From Pseudomonas sp. Irchel 3E20 (GTDB lineage: Bacteria > Pseudomonadota > Gammaproteobacteria > Pseudomonadales > Pseudomonadaceae), in the NCBI RefSeq assembly GCF_900187645.1, contig NZ_FYEE01000001.1:558001-622000 (forward strand): 64,000 bases of DNA, given 5' to 3'. Positions 63,792 through 64,000 of the stretch are shown here, one piece after another. A program made the position numbers and the translations under genes. The notes beneath the pieces were generated by a model. The model was not told the origin of the DNA, made no database searches, and saw only the letters and a program-made list of their open reading frames with translations. How positions within the stretch are numbered: position 1 is the stretch's first letter; every line of letters begins with the position of its first letter.

Positions 63792-64000
63792 TTACTTTTT
63801 CTTCTTGGGCACCCGCACCACGCAGGTGTCGGAATAGATGTCGTGCCAACTGCGTTTTTGCTTGTCCACCAGCACCCAGAAAAAACCCAGGCCCAGGCAC
63901 AGCAGCGATGCAATCGACACCACAAAGCGCAGCAGCGCCTGCCACAGGCTGATGGCAGTGCCGTCGGGGTTTTGCACACGCACGCACCACACCTGCATGC
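63792..64000 (-). CDS. RDD-family membrane protein (C-terminal part; gene continues beyond window)
   Basis: The visible 69 codons encode the end of an RDD-family protein. They contain VWCVRVQNPDGTAISLWQAL, a hydrophobic helix RFVVSIASLLCLGLGFFWVL, and the C-terminal SWHDIYSDTCVVRV motif with a Lys-rich tail. The N-terminal RDD motif lies outside the window. The function of the family is unclear; some members influence membrane permeability or ion balance. Confidence 0.85.
   Translation of the reverse strand, partial: MQVWCVRVQNPDGTAISLWQALLRFVVSIASLLCLGLGFFWVLVDKQKRSWHDIYSDTCVVRVPKKKK

Overview
The window reads as chromosome of a Pseudomonas, most likely of the P. fluorescens group. The evidence is gene content and order (ruvCAB followed by ybgC-tolQRAB-pal-cpoB, then queE-queC and tRNA-Lys; dciA beside secA; an OprD-type porin), high-GC codon use, and REP palindromes of the fluorescens type.

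Layout. Positions 1-16800 are housekeeping and signalling: purU, a small acidic ORF, a deacetylase/glycosyltransferase pair, a dCache chemoreceptor, a HerA-like ATPase, dciA, secA, argJ, a GST, a Nudix-ThiE fusion, and a leftward panE-like/histidine kinase/cobalamin adenosyltransferase group. Positions 16900-23750 hold yajQ, an MscS channel, an OprD porin with a 0.9 kb upstream region, HIT-slyX, a membrane-anchored cold-shock-domain protein, a Dps-like ferritin and a ribbon-helix-helix protein. Positions 23900-36550 are a conserved rightward block for aspartyl-tRNA synthesis, Holliday-junction processing, the Tol-Pal envelope machine and queuosine synthesis, ending in tRNA-Lys(TTT).

Downstream of tRNA-Lys the character changes. 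From 36620 to about 43740 the DNA is accessory and partly AT-rich. Four leftward genes encode a non-heme Fe(II)/2-oxoglutarate oxygenase, a multi-pass transporter, a dipeptide epimerase and an ATP-grasp ligase. Together they look like a compact pathway that hydroxylates an amino acid, joins it into a dipeptide, epimerises it and exports it. A ClbS/DfsB-like gene and remnants of a histidine kinase, an unknown gene and an NRPS follow. Positions 43780-51730 hold a Rid protein, an unknown secreted protein, an alpha/beta hydrolase and crotonase with a divergent TetR gene, and a FecI-FecR-TonB receptor iron-uptake locus.

From 52157 to 57464 three genes overlap start-to-stop: a WYL-domain regulator, a 526-residue protein with a possible nuclease-like motif and a glycine-zipper region, and a 941-residue AAA+ ATPase with a helical-repeat tail. 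Two palindromes lie upstream. This looks like an undescribed conflict or stress system. A 1171-residue protein of unknown function converges on it, with interlocked stop codons. The window closes with an HhH-GPD DNA glycosylase, alkB, nadA and the end of an RDD membrane protein gene.

The two most interesting regions are the four-gene dipeptide-type cluster beside tRNA-Lys and the WYL/AAA+ operon. Both functional readings are inferences from domains and gene arrangement. No rRNA genes, CRISPR arrays, complete transposons or integrases were seen.
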